From assembly GCA_036785325.1 (NCBI GenBank), contig JAXIVH010000042.1, positions 47,501 to 111,500 of the forward strand: a stretch of DNA of 64,000 nt. The letters are read 5' to 3'. The notes beneath the pieces are model-generated. The model worked only from the letters and a program-made list of their open reading frames with translations, had not been told where the DNA came from and made no database searches. Source of the stretch: Urophycis tenuis. Its lineage: Eukaryota; Chordata; Actinopteri; Gadiformes; Phycidae. Within the stretch, counting starts at the first letter, position 1, and every line of letters starts with the position of its first letter. Made by a program: the position numbers and the translations under genes. This document shows, one piece after another, positions 47,837 through 59,953 of the stretch.

Positions 47837-49612
47837 ATGGCGGCGCCCAGGTCGGCAGCGGCTGCAATGGCTCTGATAGCACCAGTGAATTTCATGCCCA
47901 ATAATACAAATAGGTTGCATACTGTTGACAGAAACCAGCAGCGATATTTCTCCAACACAGTGTACAACCGCCAGGAAGTACTAGACTTGGCAGAATTCAG
48001 CAGTTCTGGAGACGTAGATGCGACCACTCTGGAGCTTCTACGCAGCCTCGGACTACTACGCCGGTCACTTCCAGAGGCCGGCAGGGCAGCGGAGCCTCGT
48101 ACCAACGGTGTCCGCCAGAGGAGGAGACGGAGGCGGTGCGGCAGGAAACGTAAGCGGGGGTGTCGAGCAGGGCTAACAGCTAAGCTAAAGGCTAATCCGT
48201 TCAAATCGCCGCTACCCTCAGTCCTGCTCTCTAACGTCCGTTCCCTGGAGAACAAACTGGACCACCTGAAGCTGGACTTGGCAACCAGACGGGAAACGAG
48301 GGACTGCTGCGCCATTATTCTCACGGAGACCTGGCTAAACCCATCAGTACCAGATGACGCCGTTAGCATGGAGGGGCTAACAACATTCAGGTCAGACAGG
48401 AGCGGCTCTCTCACCGGCAAGTCACGGGGCGGCGGTGTATGCATATACATCAACAACAACTGGTGCACTAACGTGGAGGAAATGGCAAGACACTGTTCTC
48501 CTGATGTGGAACTACTGACGGTGAAATGCAGACCTTTCTATCTACCTCGGGAATTCACTGCTATCATCATCACAGCATTCCCCCCAGTGCAAACACCAAA
48601 GAAGCCCTGAATGTCCTCTACCGCTCCATCGGTGACTTGCAATCTGTTCACCCAGAGGGGGTCTTCATTGTGGCAGGGGACTTTAATCAAGCAAATATGA
48701 AGACTGTTTTTCCTCACTTTCACCAGTATGTGGACTTTGCCACGAGAGGGAAAAATACACTGGACCTGATCTACACCAACATCAAAGGGGCATTCAAGGC
48801 AACACCCCGCCCCCACCTCGGCTCCTCAGACCATCTCTCTGTGATGCTAATTCCTGCATACAAGAAGAAGAAGAAGAATTACTGATTTGATCCCGTGGGG
48901 GAAATTTGGTCTTCTGCATTTAACCCAATCGTGAATTAGTGACACACTCAGAACACAGTGATGGTGAAGCACACAGTGAGGTGAAGCACACACTTAAACC
49001 CGATGCAGTGAGCTGCCTGCAACAGCGGCGCTCGGGGAGCAGTGAGAGGTTAGGTGCCTTGCTCAAGGGCACTTCAGCCGTGCGCACTGGTCGGGGTTCG
49101 AACCGGCCACCCTCCGGTTACAAATCCAAAGCCCTAACCAGTAGGCCGGCTGCCCCACTCAAGCCTCTGCTCATCAGGAATAAGCCCACTGTGAAGCAGG
49201 TGAGGGTCTGGCCTGCAGGAGCCATGGATGCATTACAGGACTGTTTCGAGCACACAGACTGGGACAGACTGGACGTTCAAATCAGCTGCCGAGGACATCG
49301 AGGAGTATGCTGAGTCTGTGTCTGGATACATCCAGAAATGTATGGAGGATGTCAGTGTGGTCAGAAACATCACTACAAGGGCCAATGAGAAACCCTGGAT
49401 GTCCAGTGAGGTTCGTGCTAAGCTGAAAGCAAGGAACAAGGCTTTCAAGTCAGGTGACATCTTGGCTCTGAGGACAGCTAGAGCTAACCTGAACCGGGCC
49501 ATAAGACTGGCTAAGCGCGCTCATGGACAAAAAGTGCAGGACTTCTTCAATGACCCCACTAACACCAGACGGATGTGGCAGGGCATCCAAACCATCACTG
49601 ACTACAAGGCAA
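47837..49612 (+). pseudogene. 5' half of an L2-like LINE (endonuclease), interrupted by a SINE
   Basis: Opens AAGATGGCGGCG-like with ORF start MAAPRSAAAAMALIAP. It then has an Arg-rich segment (RQRRRRRRCGRKRKRG) and AP-endonuclease motifs LLSNVRSLENKLDHL, ILTETWLNPSVPDDAV, GGGVCIYINNNW and, after a frame change near 48570-48600, VAGDFNQANMKTVFPHF and HLGSSDHLSVMLIPAYK. A SINE inserts at about 48862-49156, then the linker before the RT resumes (MDALQDCFEHTDWD, NEKPWMSSEVRAKLKARNKA) and stops near 49612. The RT and 3' end are absent. Confidence 0.75.
48862..49156 (-). mobile_element. tRNA-derived SINE, minus strand, inside the LINE
   Basis: The minus strand begins GGGGCAGCCGGCCTACTGGT and contains a B-box GGTTCGAACCCCGAC with an A-box-like GGCCTACTGGTTAGGGC before it. 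The 3' end is a (CTT)n-like tail (plus-strand AAGAAGAAGAAG at 48862-48876). It separates SSDHLSVMLIPAY from the following LINE codons. Exact target duplication is short and uncertain. Confidence 0.65.
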
Positions 49613-50163
<551 letters not shown>

Positions 50164-51375
50164 GTGGAGCTGTCACTTGAGCAGCCATTTATAAGGGAGA
50201 CACAGTGCAACTGCAAAGCTGGCTTGGGACAGTGCAACCATCTCATCGGGCTGCTCTACACTCTCGCTCACACATCTGTCCCCCCAACAACGAGCAAGAC
50301 GTCACTGCCTCAAGCCTGGCACGTTCCACCGAGGGCCCTGGGTGTCAGTCCAAGAACGGTGAGCTCTGTGAGTGTCTCAAAGCTAAAACCACCGGTGACC
50401 AACGCACCTCCGCCAAAGAGGCAACGCTCGTCTGAAGGGGTGATGTCAAACCTGTACTGTCCTGTGCCACTCCCACTTCCATCAAATGCTTTTGCAGAGA
50501 GCCTACACCGAAACTTGAGTCAAATAGAAAGCAAGAGTCAAATGTTCAAGCTGCTGGAGGCGAACAGAAAACAGCCTGCTGCTCTTGTCTCTACAGACTT
50601 TGGAGACCTTCCAAAGGGATCTGTGCTTACCTACCACGCAACACAGTCTTCCAGGGCTAATGATGATCCCCTGTTTCCCTTACCATCACAGCCATGCTCA
50701 TTTTACACTGTCCTGGATGACACTGAGTCGTGCTACTATGGTGGCCTGGTGGTCACTCAGGCTGTTGCAATACAGCTGGAGATAGAGACAAGGGAACAGA
50801 GCCATAGCAAGACCTGACATAAAGTTCGAGCCAACCGTCTTACCTCCTCTTCCTTCAAGAGAATTTGTTCAAGGGTGGCAGACTACAATGTATTAGCTGC
50901 CGATTTGAAAAAGAAAATAGTGCAGACTAAGGTGATGAAGAGAGGTTTGGAACTGGAGCCTGTTGCTGCGGCCGAATATAAAGACCTCACTGGCTATGAG
51001 ATCTTCCCCTGTGGGTTTGTCATCAACCACCATGCCCCACACCTAGGTGCCTCACCTGACCGAAAAGTGATTGACCTCAGTGCCTCACCAACGCACGGCC
51101 TCCTGGAGATCAAGTGCCCCAACAAAGGCAGCGTGAGGAATTGCAAGGCTGATGGTAGCCTCAGCCTGTAGACCACACACAAATATTATTTTCAAGTGAT
51201 GGGGCAGATGGGCATCACTGGGTAGAAGTGGTGTGACTTTTTTGTGAAGTGTAGTGATGACCATCACTTGGAGCGGGTGCACTTTCAACCAAAGGAGTGG
51301 GAGAACATGAAATGTAAATTGGACACATTCTTTTTCTCTCACTTTCTGCCTTCTTTGTGTAACAAAATCATGTAA
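50164..51375 (+). pseudogene. SWIM zinc finger / YqaJ-type nuclease gene of an ISL2EU-like element, with three stops
   Basis: One continuous frame follows an acceptor-like TTTTTTCAG. A SWIM finger is visible early (CNCKAGLGQCNH: CxCx6CxH pattern). After a variable linker comes a YqaJ/lambda-exonuclease-like domain: RGLELEPVAAAEYKDLTG (conserved Glu), FVINHHAPHLGASPDRKV (catalytic Asp context PHLGASPD) and GLLEIKCPN (Glu-x-Lys nuclease motif). In-frame stops lie at 50815 (TGA, where the family would have Trp), 51169 (TAG) and 51223 (TAG); homologous wording continues after each (TTHKYYFQVMGQMGI, KWCDFFVKCS) to a final TAA. Such genes are the second protein of ISL2EU-type PIF/Harbinger-related transposons, which fits the THAP/DDE transposase on the opposite strand downstream. 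No longer functional as read. Confidence 0.75.
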
Positions 51376-52155
51376 TACATTACTGACAATCTGTTTATGT
51401 ATATAGTTCTCTTTTGTATATGTTTTTAACTGGTTTGTTCCTTATGTAATTTCCGATGTTCTGACCTGTTCCTTTTCCATACTTTTATGTACATAGTTAC
51501 CTTTACAAACCTAGACCATTGTGCCAATCAATGTTTTTTGAACGGCCTGTTTTCTGATGTTCTGGTGCCTTGTCCATGCTTACAGTATACAGGCAGGCCA
51601 ATTTACTGTATTACCCCATACCAACTTCAATGTACAAAGTTACCTTTACAAACCTAGACAATCAATGTTTTTTTTAAAAATGTTTTCTGATGTTCCAACC
51701 TGTTCTGGTTCCGGTATATTAAATTGTAAAGTTATGAAGGACATCATCCATGTGTAATACAATTGTACTTTATTCTTTAGATAGATAGACATCCAGTAGC
51801 TTATACATACACACACATACACGTAAAAAAATGAAATCACTCACAGGTAAAGAGCATGAGAAGTGATTATAAGGTCTGACAAGGACTGATCCTGTGATAC
51901 ATGTCTGTCTGTCTGTCTACATTGACCATGATAAGGTGCTATGGTCACAATACAAGTTCACATATTGTATAGATTTGTAAAGATGAACAATAATGATGGT
52001 AAAGGTTTTGTATAGATTCATAAAGATGAACAATATAGATGGTTAAGGTTTTGTACAGACTCGTAAAGATGAACACTTTCTATTCAAGGTTTGAATACAT
52101 TTGTGGATATTAAGATTTCAGTTGTAGAGATTTACATAACATTGGTAGATATTTA
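51376..52155. other. Non-coding spacer within the decayed ISL2EU-like element
   Basis: AT-rich, with (TCTG)n near 51904-51920 and a diverged repeat of AAAGATGAACAATA near 51970-52075. No gene seen. Confidence 0.4.
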
Positions 52156-52990
52156 CGTTAACATTACGGCCATCGACGGCCTCAGTTTCCCCCTCCCCTC
52201 AGGTAAAGAGCTTGGGTGTCATCCTCGACAGCACACTTTCCTTCCACTCTCACATCAACACCATTACCCGCACCGCTTATTTCCACCTACGCAATATAAA
52301 CAGACTCCGCCCCTCCCTCACCCCCCACACCACCGCCATCCTTGTCTACAGCCTTGTCACCTCCCTTCTGGATTATTGCAATTCTCTCCTCTTCGGCCTC
52401 CCTCTCAAGTCCCTCCGCCCGCATCATCACTAAGACCCCCTCCCACCACCACATCACCCCTGTCCTCCAGGACCTCCACTGGCTTCCTATAACCCACCGC
52501 ATCACCTTCAAACTCCTCCTCTTCACATTCATGGCCATCCACAACCTCGCCCCTCCCTATCTGTCCAACCTCCTGCACATCACCATCCCCAGTCGTTCCC
52601 TTAGATACTCCTCCTCCATCCACCTCTCTGTGCCCCCTGCCCGCCTCAGCACAATGGGGGGCAGAGCCTTCAGTCCCTCTGCTCCACGACTCTGGAACAA
52701 CCTGCCACCTGACCTCCGGAACTGTGACTCTCTCCCCCTCTTCAAATCACGCCTCAAAACCCACCTCTTCCGGACAGCCTTCTCACTATAACCTCCTTGC
52801 TTTGTGTTTTATTTGCCCTATTTATATTTATTCTATCTTTTTATGTCAATCTTTTTTTACCATTGTCCTTGTGATTTGTATATTTCACTATGTGATTTTA
52901 AATTTCTCTGTTTGTACAGTGTCCTTGAGTGACTTGAAAGGCGCTTTTAAATAAAATGCATTATTATTATTATTATTATTATTATTACAA
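52156..52990 (+). mobile_element. LINE 3' end with (ATT)n tail
   Basis: Encodes the post-RT C-terminus: LGVILDSTLSFHSHINTI, SLVTSLLDYCNSLLFGLP, a frame change, then LQDLHWLPITHRITFKLL, PPYLSNLL and APRLWNNLPPDLRNCDSL up to a stop near 52791. An AT-rich 3' UTR follows, ending in AATAAAATGC and (ATT)n at 52960-52988. L2/CR1-group by motif; 5'-truncated, inserted inside the ISL2EU-like region. Confidence 0.7.
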
Positions 52991-53009
52991 TTTTTAAAGA
53001 TAGGACCTT

Positions 53010-54088
53010 GAAAATGAGTTCAAAGGGCACAGACACCCCACAGTTAGTTAGCGGAGCCCACCAGTGTCATGGGTAAGACTTTTTCAAAAATATGGTACTC
53101 TTTAATCCGCCTAATAGCGTGCTCTACATGAATTCGCAGTCTTGTTATCACTTGAGTCTTTCGAACTTCGTCTGCAGTGAAGTGTCCACTTTGGCCTAAA
53201 AAAGGAGGGATTACAAGGGAGACCTGTCTTTAAGAGAGAAGGTCCTTAATGAGAAAGCCTTTATCGGTCATTACCGTATCTCCTTCTTCGAGAACAGAAA
53301 GGATACCTGATTTTTTGGTAATTTCTTTGTCAGATATTGAACCTGTATATAAATCGCTGACAAAAGTCACTTCATCTGAGGGGGCAATGCCTATTAGGCC
53401 CTTAAATGTGGTGTTACCTTTGTAGTGTGAATAAATCGCTGAGTTAAGGACCTTGGAGCTAGGTTTCTGTACATGAATTTCTGTGCAATCCAATATAACT
53501 CTAGTAGCCGGGAACGTGCATTTAAAACAATCTGGCATAAGTTCATCCACAGTTTTCCTTGAAGGCCACATTGGAATTGATCCCAACATAAAATACAAAA
53601 AAATGTACCCAGGTCACACAGATCCTGCTTACTGTTGACTGTGATACATGGAAACGGGTTGCAAGATCCTGCTCAGGAAAGCCCTGCCTCAACCTATAAA
53701 GAAAAATAAAAAACTGGTCCATAGTGGACAATTTAAAGGCGCTAAAGCCTTGACGAAGTACCTCTCCACTCGTATGTTTAAGTCGCTGAGCCTGACTCCA
53801 TCCCACCATATTTTCTGCAGTAGGTTGCAGGGCCATAAACACAGCTTTAAATGTATCGTGATCTGGAAACCCTGTATAAAATTAAATCTGTTTATCGTCA
53901 CCTTGAAAATTTGAAATCAAAAACTGTTTTTGTTGAAGCTCTAAAATTAAAAGTTCTTGATCACAGATGGTCTTGCAGGCTTCCTCGAGTTGATCTTGAA
54001 GTAAGGGCAGTGCAGCATATTCATGGTCTGGGTGCGGAGGGGGTGTCTCTTCACTGGAAGTGTATAAGAGAAACATATTGATGGACAC
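53010..54088 (-). pseudogene. DDE transposase exons of an ISL2EU-like element
   Basis: Read on the minus strand: a coiled-coil-like linker (EEACKTICDQELLILELQQK, about 53882-54088), a helix-turn-helix region (LRQGFPEQDLATRFHVSQST, VSRICVTW), a frame change near 53600, then the catalytic region ATRVILDCTEIHVQKPSS (first Asp), YKGNTTFKGLIGIAPSDEVT, FVSDLYTGSISDKE (second Asp) and VMTDKGFLIKDLL, stopping at about 53230. Beyond another shift the C-terminus is still readable (PFLGQSGHFTADEVRKTQ, RLRIHVEHAIRRIKEYHI), with further stops to about 53010. This matches DDE_Tnp_4-type ISL2EU transposases; at least two frameshifts make it dead. Its THAP exons lie upstream on the same strand (54360-54515 and near 58446-58570). 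Confidence 0.75.
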
Positions 54089-54239
54089 ATTAGGTCTTTC
54101 ACAAGGATACTCATACTCAATTCATGTAACCAATTACACCTTTTATGTACCTCAACACATTCACACCATGACTATGACCGAGATCCATGGAAACATTACT
54201 GGAAATCATCAACAGAGAAATCCTGTCACTACACAGTTA

Positions 54240-54330
54240 ATACCTGCATTACAAACTAGTTAATACATGCATTACAAACTAGTTAATACATGCATTACAA
54301 ACTAGTTAATACATGCATTACAAACTAGAA
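54240..54330. repeat. 23-bp tandem repeat, about 4 copies
   Basis: Direct copies of GCATTACAAACTAGTTAATA plus CAT within an intron of the ISL2EU-like transposase gene. Confidence 0.85.
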
Positions 54331-54359
54331 ACTTAATTCATCTAAATACTACCTTGCAG

Positions 54360-54515
54360 TTCTAACAACACTCCTCCTCTCTGGGCTGGCAGAAGTCCAT
54401 GCAAACACAGTTGGCACAGCTCCCGGTTTTAACTTGGTGATGCCAGTCTTGCTTTTCACAGGGCAGTCTGGGAGGAAATGCTCCGAACACACTTTTGTGT
54501 ATGTGTTTATCTGCA
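54360..54515 (-). pseudogene. Second THAP-domain exon of the ISL2EU-like transposase
   Basis: On the minus strand, after an acceptor-like TTTACTGATGCAG, the translation reads INTYTKVCSEHFLPDCPVK and KLKPGAVPTVF. CSEHF and AVPTVF are the zinc-binding Cys-His pair and the AVPTIF box that define the C-terminal half of a THAP domain. The partner exon with the N-terminal half is about 4 kb away because a hAT element was inserted in the intron. Confidence 0.7.
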
Positions 54516-54699
54516 TCAGTAAATGAAATGTAATCATTAGGGCTGTCAAAATTAACGCGTTAACGCGTTTAAATTAATTTGCGGAATTAATCTGAATATT
54601 TTTTTTAACGCATTAGTGCATGCACAGAGTGACACGCCCCCTATATCCCACAATTAAATGCACTACGCCCACCCTTCGTTGCGCTAACGTTGTGGCTAA

Positions 54700-57195
54700 A
54701 TGAGAGAGATGGAGGAGCCCAAAGAGCCTGCTGGCCCTCTCAACAGAGAGTTTCAGTTTAAGAAGAACGCGGATGGAAAGATAGATAAACATGTTGTCAT
54801 TTGCACACACTGCAGGAAGGAGTTCTCATTTCACCGAAGCACCTCGACATTAAAATATCATCTTAACGCCAAGCATGCGTTTGCTGGGGCTTCAACCTCA
54901 GGTAAAACGGCCGGGGGCTTGCGTCAGACTACCCTTACCAAGCGCAGGTCACTCAGTAAGTCTGCCTCCGAAAAATTGACTGACACAATTGCCAAATGGA
55001 TTGCCAGGGACTGCAGACCGATTAGCATTGTCGAAGACAAGGGCTTCTCCGAAGTTTTGAAAGTTGCAACTCTCTACGCTTTCCACAAGCCACCGTTAAG
55101 AGGCACGGTGATGACTAAAATTCACGAACTCTATGAGGCTAAAAAGAAAAACAAGGAAGAGGATTCGGCTAGAGTGGAATACGTCGCCCTCACAGGAGAT
55201 CACTGGACCTCCGTGAGTAACGACAATTATCTCGGTGTAACTGCGCATTACATCACTAAAACCTGGGAGCTGAAGTCGTTTGCGCTAACCATGATGAAAA
55301 CAGAGGAGCGTCATTTTGCTGAGGCATGTGCAGAACAGTTTCAAACAGTAGCACGAAAATGGGTGTGGCAGGATAGCGCTACACTCCTCCCCCTGAGGGG
55401 CAGTGTGGCAGGTAATCAGCAGGTGATCGCCTATAAATACGCCCGGTCGGACCCTTCCTCTTCCTCTTCCTCTTTCCGCTTCCTCTCCTCCTTCACGGAG
55501 CCGACAACCGTGTGCGTGGCGGCGTCTCGCTGGTCAGCAGATCGGGTTTTAAAACAAAGGTATGCATGCTTGCTCTGCTCGATTCATTCAGCTACATCAC
55601 TTGCCGTGTGTTTATTGCGGGTTTGCTCCGTCCTGGCAGCAGGTTGTAACTGGTAGCTGGGCTGCTCCCCCCTTGGGCCGTGTGTGCGCTGTGCGCTCTC
55701 TGTGGGTAAGACGCTCAGTTGTCTGTCTTTTTTTTTATTAAGCTGCCGATGGTCTGGTTCTGAGATTTATTGATTATTGCTTTCTCCCAGCCATCACTGT
55801 CAGCGTCTGAGCTGCGGACTTTCTCCTCCTGCCGCTGTGACACCTCGATCCTGCCCTCCATGTGCAGCCGTCACGCGCCGCTGGGTGCCTCGCTGCTGTT
55901 TTGGTTCTCTACTTGGTTCTCTACTTGGTTCTAATTGGTTCTAATTGGTTCTACTTGGTTCTATTTGTACCGACGGCCAAAGCTGTCGCCAGACAGCCTG
56001 GACTACGTGGTCAACCCTCATAAAAGGCGGACATCCGAACTGTTTTAATCTGAGTGGCAGACACTCAATTATTTCGTTTGTTATTTTTATTTCCCGTTAT
56101 TACTTTCTCTGAATTATGGTCGATTGGGTTTTGGGGTTATATTTGATTTATTGATTAGAAACTTTATTTTGTTTATTTTGATTAGATAATTTGTGATTTA
56201 GAATTGTTTATTTTGGGTATTGTGTGTGTGTGGGAGGGTTACCTTGTTTTCTGGTCTTTGATTGTGTTTTGTTGGTTGACAGGTGCTGAGGGCCCAGAGC
56301 GACAGCGGTTCCCTTGGTGGTGGTCCCTTTTCCACGTTTCGGGTTGCTGTGTCACGGGTGCAGTGTAGTTTTGGATCCCTCCCTTTTTGTTTGCTACCGC
56401 TGTCGTGGTAAGCCCCAGCCCGGTCCCCTTTTCTTTTAGTAACCTCCCATGTCACTTTTTCATTATTTGTTATTGTTGATTTAGTCTGTTGCTCCTTTTA
56501 TTAAAAATAATTGTTTAATAAATAGATTTTTTTTATAATTGGACATCACGCTCTCGTCCTGTGGGATTCTTCAACCTGTGTGCCTTGTGTGATTTGCCAA
56601 ACCTGGTTATATCCTGGGGTGAAAGCCCCCAGGTGGCGTTGTCAGCAACCCTCATACCGCTCGCCTTGCCACATGGGCAATTGAAGAAAAAAACACAACT
56701 CTCGGGACTGACAGTGCACGTAATATGATCGCTGCGGCTCGACTACTGCCTTTTGAGCACATGCCCTGCGTAAGTCACATTCTACAAAGAAGCATCACCG
56801 TCAGCCTCTCTGACAGTGGATTTGTCAACGCATTGGCCAAGTGTCGCAAAATTGTCGGCCACTTTAAACACAGCCCCGCAAACACTGCGGAGCTTCATGC
56901 ACAGCAAGCGGCCCTTGGGCAGAAAGAGGAGCCACTGATCCAGGACGTTTCCACACGTTGGAACTCGACGTTGGATATGCTCGAACGTCTTCTGCACAAT
57001 CAAGCAGCAATAAAAGCAACCCTGGACCAACAACCCAACAAACTGGTGATGCTGACACAACCAGAATGGGACAAACTGCACAGACTGAAAACTCTCCTGG
57101 AGCCCTGCAGGTAAGAAAACCACATTTAATGTTTGACTAGTAGTTTCAGTAAAAAATAACATTGAATTGATTCAATTCAAATTAAATATGATTCT

Positions 57196-57251
<56 letters not shown>

Positions 57252-57873
57252 CCACTGCAGGTATGTAACTGAGATTCTAGGTGGAGAGGCCGATGTCTCC
57301 TGCTCAGTCGTAATGCCTGCTCTCTGCCATTTGGAGGTCTCTGAAGAGGACCCTGCATATGTGGTGAAATATAAGACAACCTTCAAGGAAGACCTAGCCT
57401 CCCGACAAGGAAATACCAACACTGTATGGCTCAAGCTTGCAACAGTGCTGGATCCACGTTTTAAAGACTCGAAGAGCGTGCCTAAGTGTGAAAGAGAAGA
57501 GGTGTGGACCTCACTTGGAGGCCTACTGCATGAACTGTCACCCAGAAGGTCTCTGCAGACCTCTCATGATGAACCACCCAGGAAGAAAATGAGCCTTCTG
57601 ATTGCCTCAGATTCAGAATCTGATGAAGAGGTGCAGCCTGACAGAGACATACACAGGTACAGAGCAGAGCCGAGCATCAGCATGAAGGACTGCCCCTTGC
57701 AGTGGTGGGCTTCTCATTCAGGAGCCCATGACAAGCTGGCCCCACTTGCCCGCAAATATCTAGCCACTCCTGCATCCACTGCTCCATGTGAAAGGCTCTT
57801 TTCAGTGGCAGGCCACATTGTTGACAAGAAACGGTCAGCTCTGAATCCAGAAAATGTCAACAAGTTAGTTTGA
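54700..57873 (+). pseudogene. hAT transposase (BED finger, ZBED-like), split by a solo LTR
   Basis: Coding parts are 54700-55363, 56678-57110 and 57261-57873 (about 569 residues if the LTR and one target-site copy are ignored). A BED zinc finger lies near the N-terminus (VICTHCRKEFSFHRSTST, LKYHLNAKH). The RNase H-like core follows with TGDHWTSVSNDNYLGVTAHY (catalytic Asp region), then LGTDSARNMIAAARLL, CVSHILQRS and DVSTRWNSTLDMLERL. A real intron (GTAAGA at 57111 to CACTGCAG at 57260) contains a (GT)n tract. The C-terminal hAT dimerisation motif is LARKYLATPASTAPCERLFS, VAGHIVDKKRSALNPENV. It ends at TGA (57871), where related proteins usually read Cys before LSNWL; LSNWLKEE follows the stop in frame. 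Apart from the LTR and this late stop the frame is clean, so the element is fairly young. Confidence 0.8.
55364..56673 (+). mobile_element. 1.3-kb solo LTR inside the hAT transposase gene
   Basis: Ends TGTGGCAGG and CCTTGCCACA (TG...CA, about 7-bp inverted repeat), flanked by TGGG on both sides (55360-55363 and 56674-56677). It has a TATA box in CGCCTATAAATACGCCC (about 55429-55445), a putative polyA signal AATAAATAG near 56518-56526 followed by GT-rich sequence, and no retroelement genes. Its orientation is inferred from the TATA-then-polyA order. Removing it restores the hAT reading frame exactly. Confidence 0.8.
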
Positions 57874-58103
57874 CTCAGCAACTGGCTTAAAGAGGAGTAG
57901 TTAGGAGTAATGTGTTTGTCATAAATAAAAAACAGACAAATGTTAAAAATATATCTGCCTTCTGTCATTTTTGTTCCAACAACATACAGAGAATATATTA
58001 ATTTCTCAGTCATTTTTAACTGTGATTAATCGTGATTAATCCACAGCCACCCTGTGATTAATCAGATTAAAATTTTTAATCATTTGACAGCCCTAGTGAT
58101 CAT

Positions 58104-58884
58104 ATACACATTTTTACATGTATAATTTTATTGATCAGACTCAATGTGACTCCTATACATCCTCATCCTAGCTAGGAAAACTGATGTGATGTGTTCCCTA
58201 GGTTAGCTTGTGACTAGAAGCTAATACAAACAAGGTGACTCAGAATATGCTTATACAAGTGAATTTGTGGTGGTAGATTTTAATAACATACTACTAATTT
58301 TTGACTAGACTGTATATTTCAACAACCTGGCTCTCTGCCTTAATCTATCTACTAAAACTTGCTAGTTCAAGCTAGCACTAGCCTGGCTAGCTGCTAGCGA
58401 TACAAGCTAGTTATGGAGACGGCTCAGCCTCACAGCAGCAGACATATAATAAAACTTACCTTAAAATTACGACCAGGATCCCTTCTGATGTTTATTATCC
58501 ATTGTCGATGTAGTCCCTGATCGTTGGGGAAACGGTGAAACGTTTGTCCTCGGTTTGATTTTGTCCTGTGTGATGATGGGGTACACAGCAGTGAGGTGCT
58601 GAGAGAAGTGGTAAGTGTACCCCTCAGGCTCGGTGGAACGTTCGAGGTGAATAAGGCGAAGAGATGTTCTGCTGTACACTCAAACACACACTCGTCAGAT
58701 GGGGACTGCCAGCGACCACGTCGCAATGGAGCCTCACATGTGTGACGTCTACCCCTTATGGAGCTGACACAATACAAATCTAGGTTTGAGGGCCAGTGGA
58801 GGGCCTGGTCAGGGGTCTTTGGTAGGGCCACGCTTGTACCCAGTGATGTCTCAATGGCATTTCATGAACTGCAAAATGTAATAT
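58104..58884 (-). pseudogene. First THAP exon and 5' end of the ISL2EU-like transposase gene
   Basis: Between about 58446 and 58570 the minus strand reads KSNRGQTFHRFPNDQGLHRQ followed by WIINIRRDPGRNFK and a GTAAG-type donor (TTTAAGGTAAGTTTTAT): the N-terminal half of a THAP domain. The expected upstream Cys pair is disturbed (one Cys visible in LLCTPSSHR, the second lost or out of frame). Nothing else coding was recognised to 58884. The element's outer end was not located. Confidence 0.6.
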
Positions 58885-59531
58885 GGGGCAGCATAGCTCA
58901 GTGGTGAGAGCGGGTTGTCCACTAACCAGAGGGTTGGCGTCAGGGCCGGCTCTTGGCATAGGCGATATAGGCAGTCGCCTAGGGCGCCATCTGTTGGAGG
59001 GGCGCCGCGAGGCACCTTTGGCAAAATAAAAATAATTTGCAATGCCCAGTCGCCCTCCTTTGTGTGTTCTCTCTTGAAAATGATTTGAAAATAATAAATA
59101 TTAGCAAATGAATAAACAACGATGTTCCTAAAATGTGGTGCTGCTGAATCACATGACGTGTGCACAGTGCGCACCTCAGGGTCAGAGGGGTCAGAGTTCA
59201 GGTCACAGACAGGTGACGGTTTTGTTATTTACGAGATGAAAAGGCCGTCCAAGCCCTCGGGTGCGCAGAACCGAAAGAGAAGAAAAGAGGAGGAGAAGAC
59301 AAAGTTGCAATATAAAGGTAACATTAGCCTGTACCATTTTTTAAACTATGCTGTTTTGTATGAAGACGTTTTATTTGTGCTAACTCGCTAGCACATATTT
59401 CTTCTTGCTAGCTACATCGTGTTTAATGTGAAATGCGCACTGCATCTGCGCTGTTTGTTTGTGATGAGTTTTCATTAGATTTCTACAGAGTTATCACCTC
59501 TGCCTGTATGTCGAGTCTGATTTGGTATTGT

Positions 59532-59953
59532 TAGGAAAATATTATCTTGCAATGGTACGGTTAGGTTGATCTGACCTTCTGAAGAAGGACATAGTGAAGA
59601 TTGTATTCCTCTAGGCGACTTTAAGTCTGACTCTCTGGAACTTGGAGACATAACATAAAGTGATTGAAGGATAAACCTACATCATGTCAAATTTGTTCAG
59701 TAACATGTAATCTTTATACATTATAAGCCAATCAGAATGGGACACTCCTGTCATGCTGTTTCGATTTGGGACTTGTATATAATACACTGTGTCTCCGGGA
59801 GCAGGCAAGCAACTGAGGAAGATTCATGCACAAATCTCTTGCTCGATGAAATCCTCTGCCTCTCTCCTCATAGGCCTATGAGACTAATAAAAAACTTCAG
59901 CTTAAACTATATAGAGTTCCTGCCACTTCTTGTTCTTCGGCATCAACAACAAT
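59532..59953 (+). mobile_element. Possible solo LTR
   Basis: Block starting TGTTAGGAAAATATTATC and ending CATCAACAACA, with TATATAATACAC near 59776 and AATAAAAAAC near 59887, the promoter-then-polyA order of an LTR. Matching target-site duplication not found, so this is tentative. Confidence 0.35.

Larger units (their letters stand above)
54538..58095 (+). mobile_element. hAT transposon with 8-bp target duplication, carrying an LTR insertion
   Basis: Ends TAGGGCTGTCAAA and TTTGACAGCCCTA form the inverted repeats. Flanking 8-mers are GTAATCAT (54530-54537) and GTGATCAT (58096-58103), 7 of 8 matching. It sits in an intron between the two THAP exons. Length is 3,558 bp, about 2.24 kb without the LTR insertion at 55364-56673. 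Subterminal sequence has ATTAACGCGTTAACGCG at the left and CGTGATTAATC words at the right. Confidence 0.85.
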
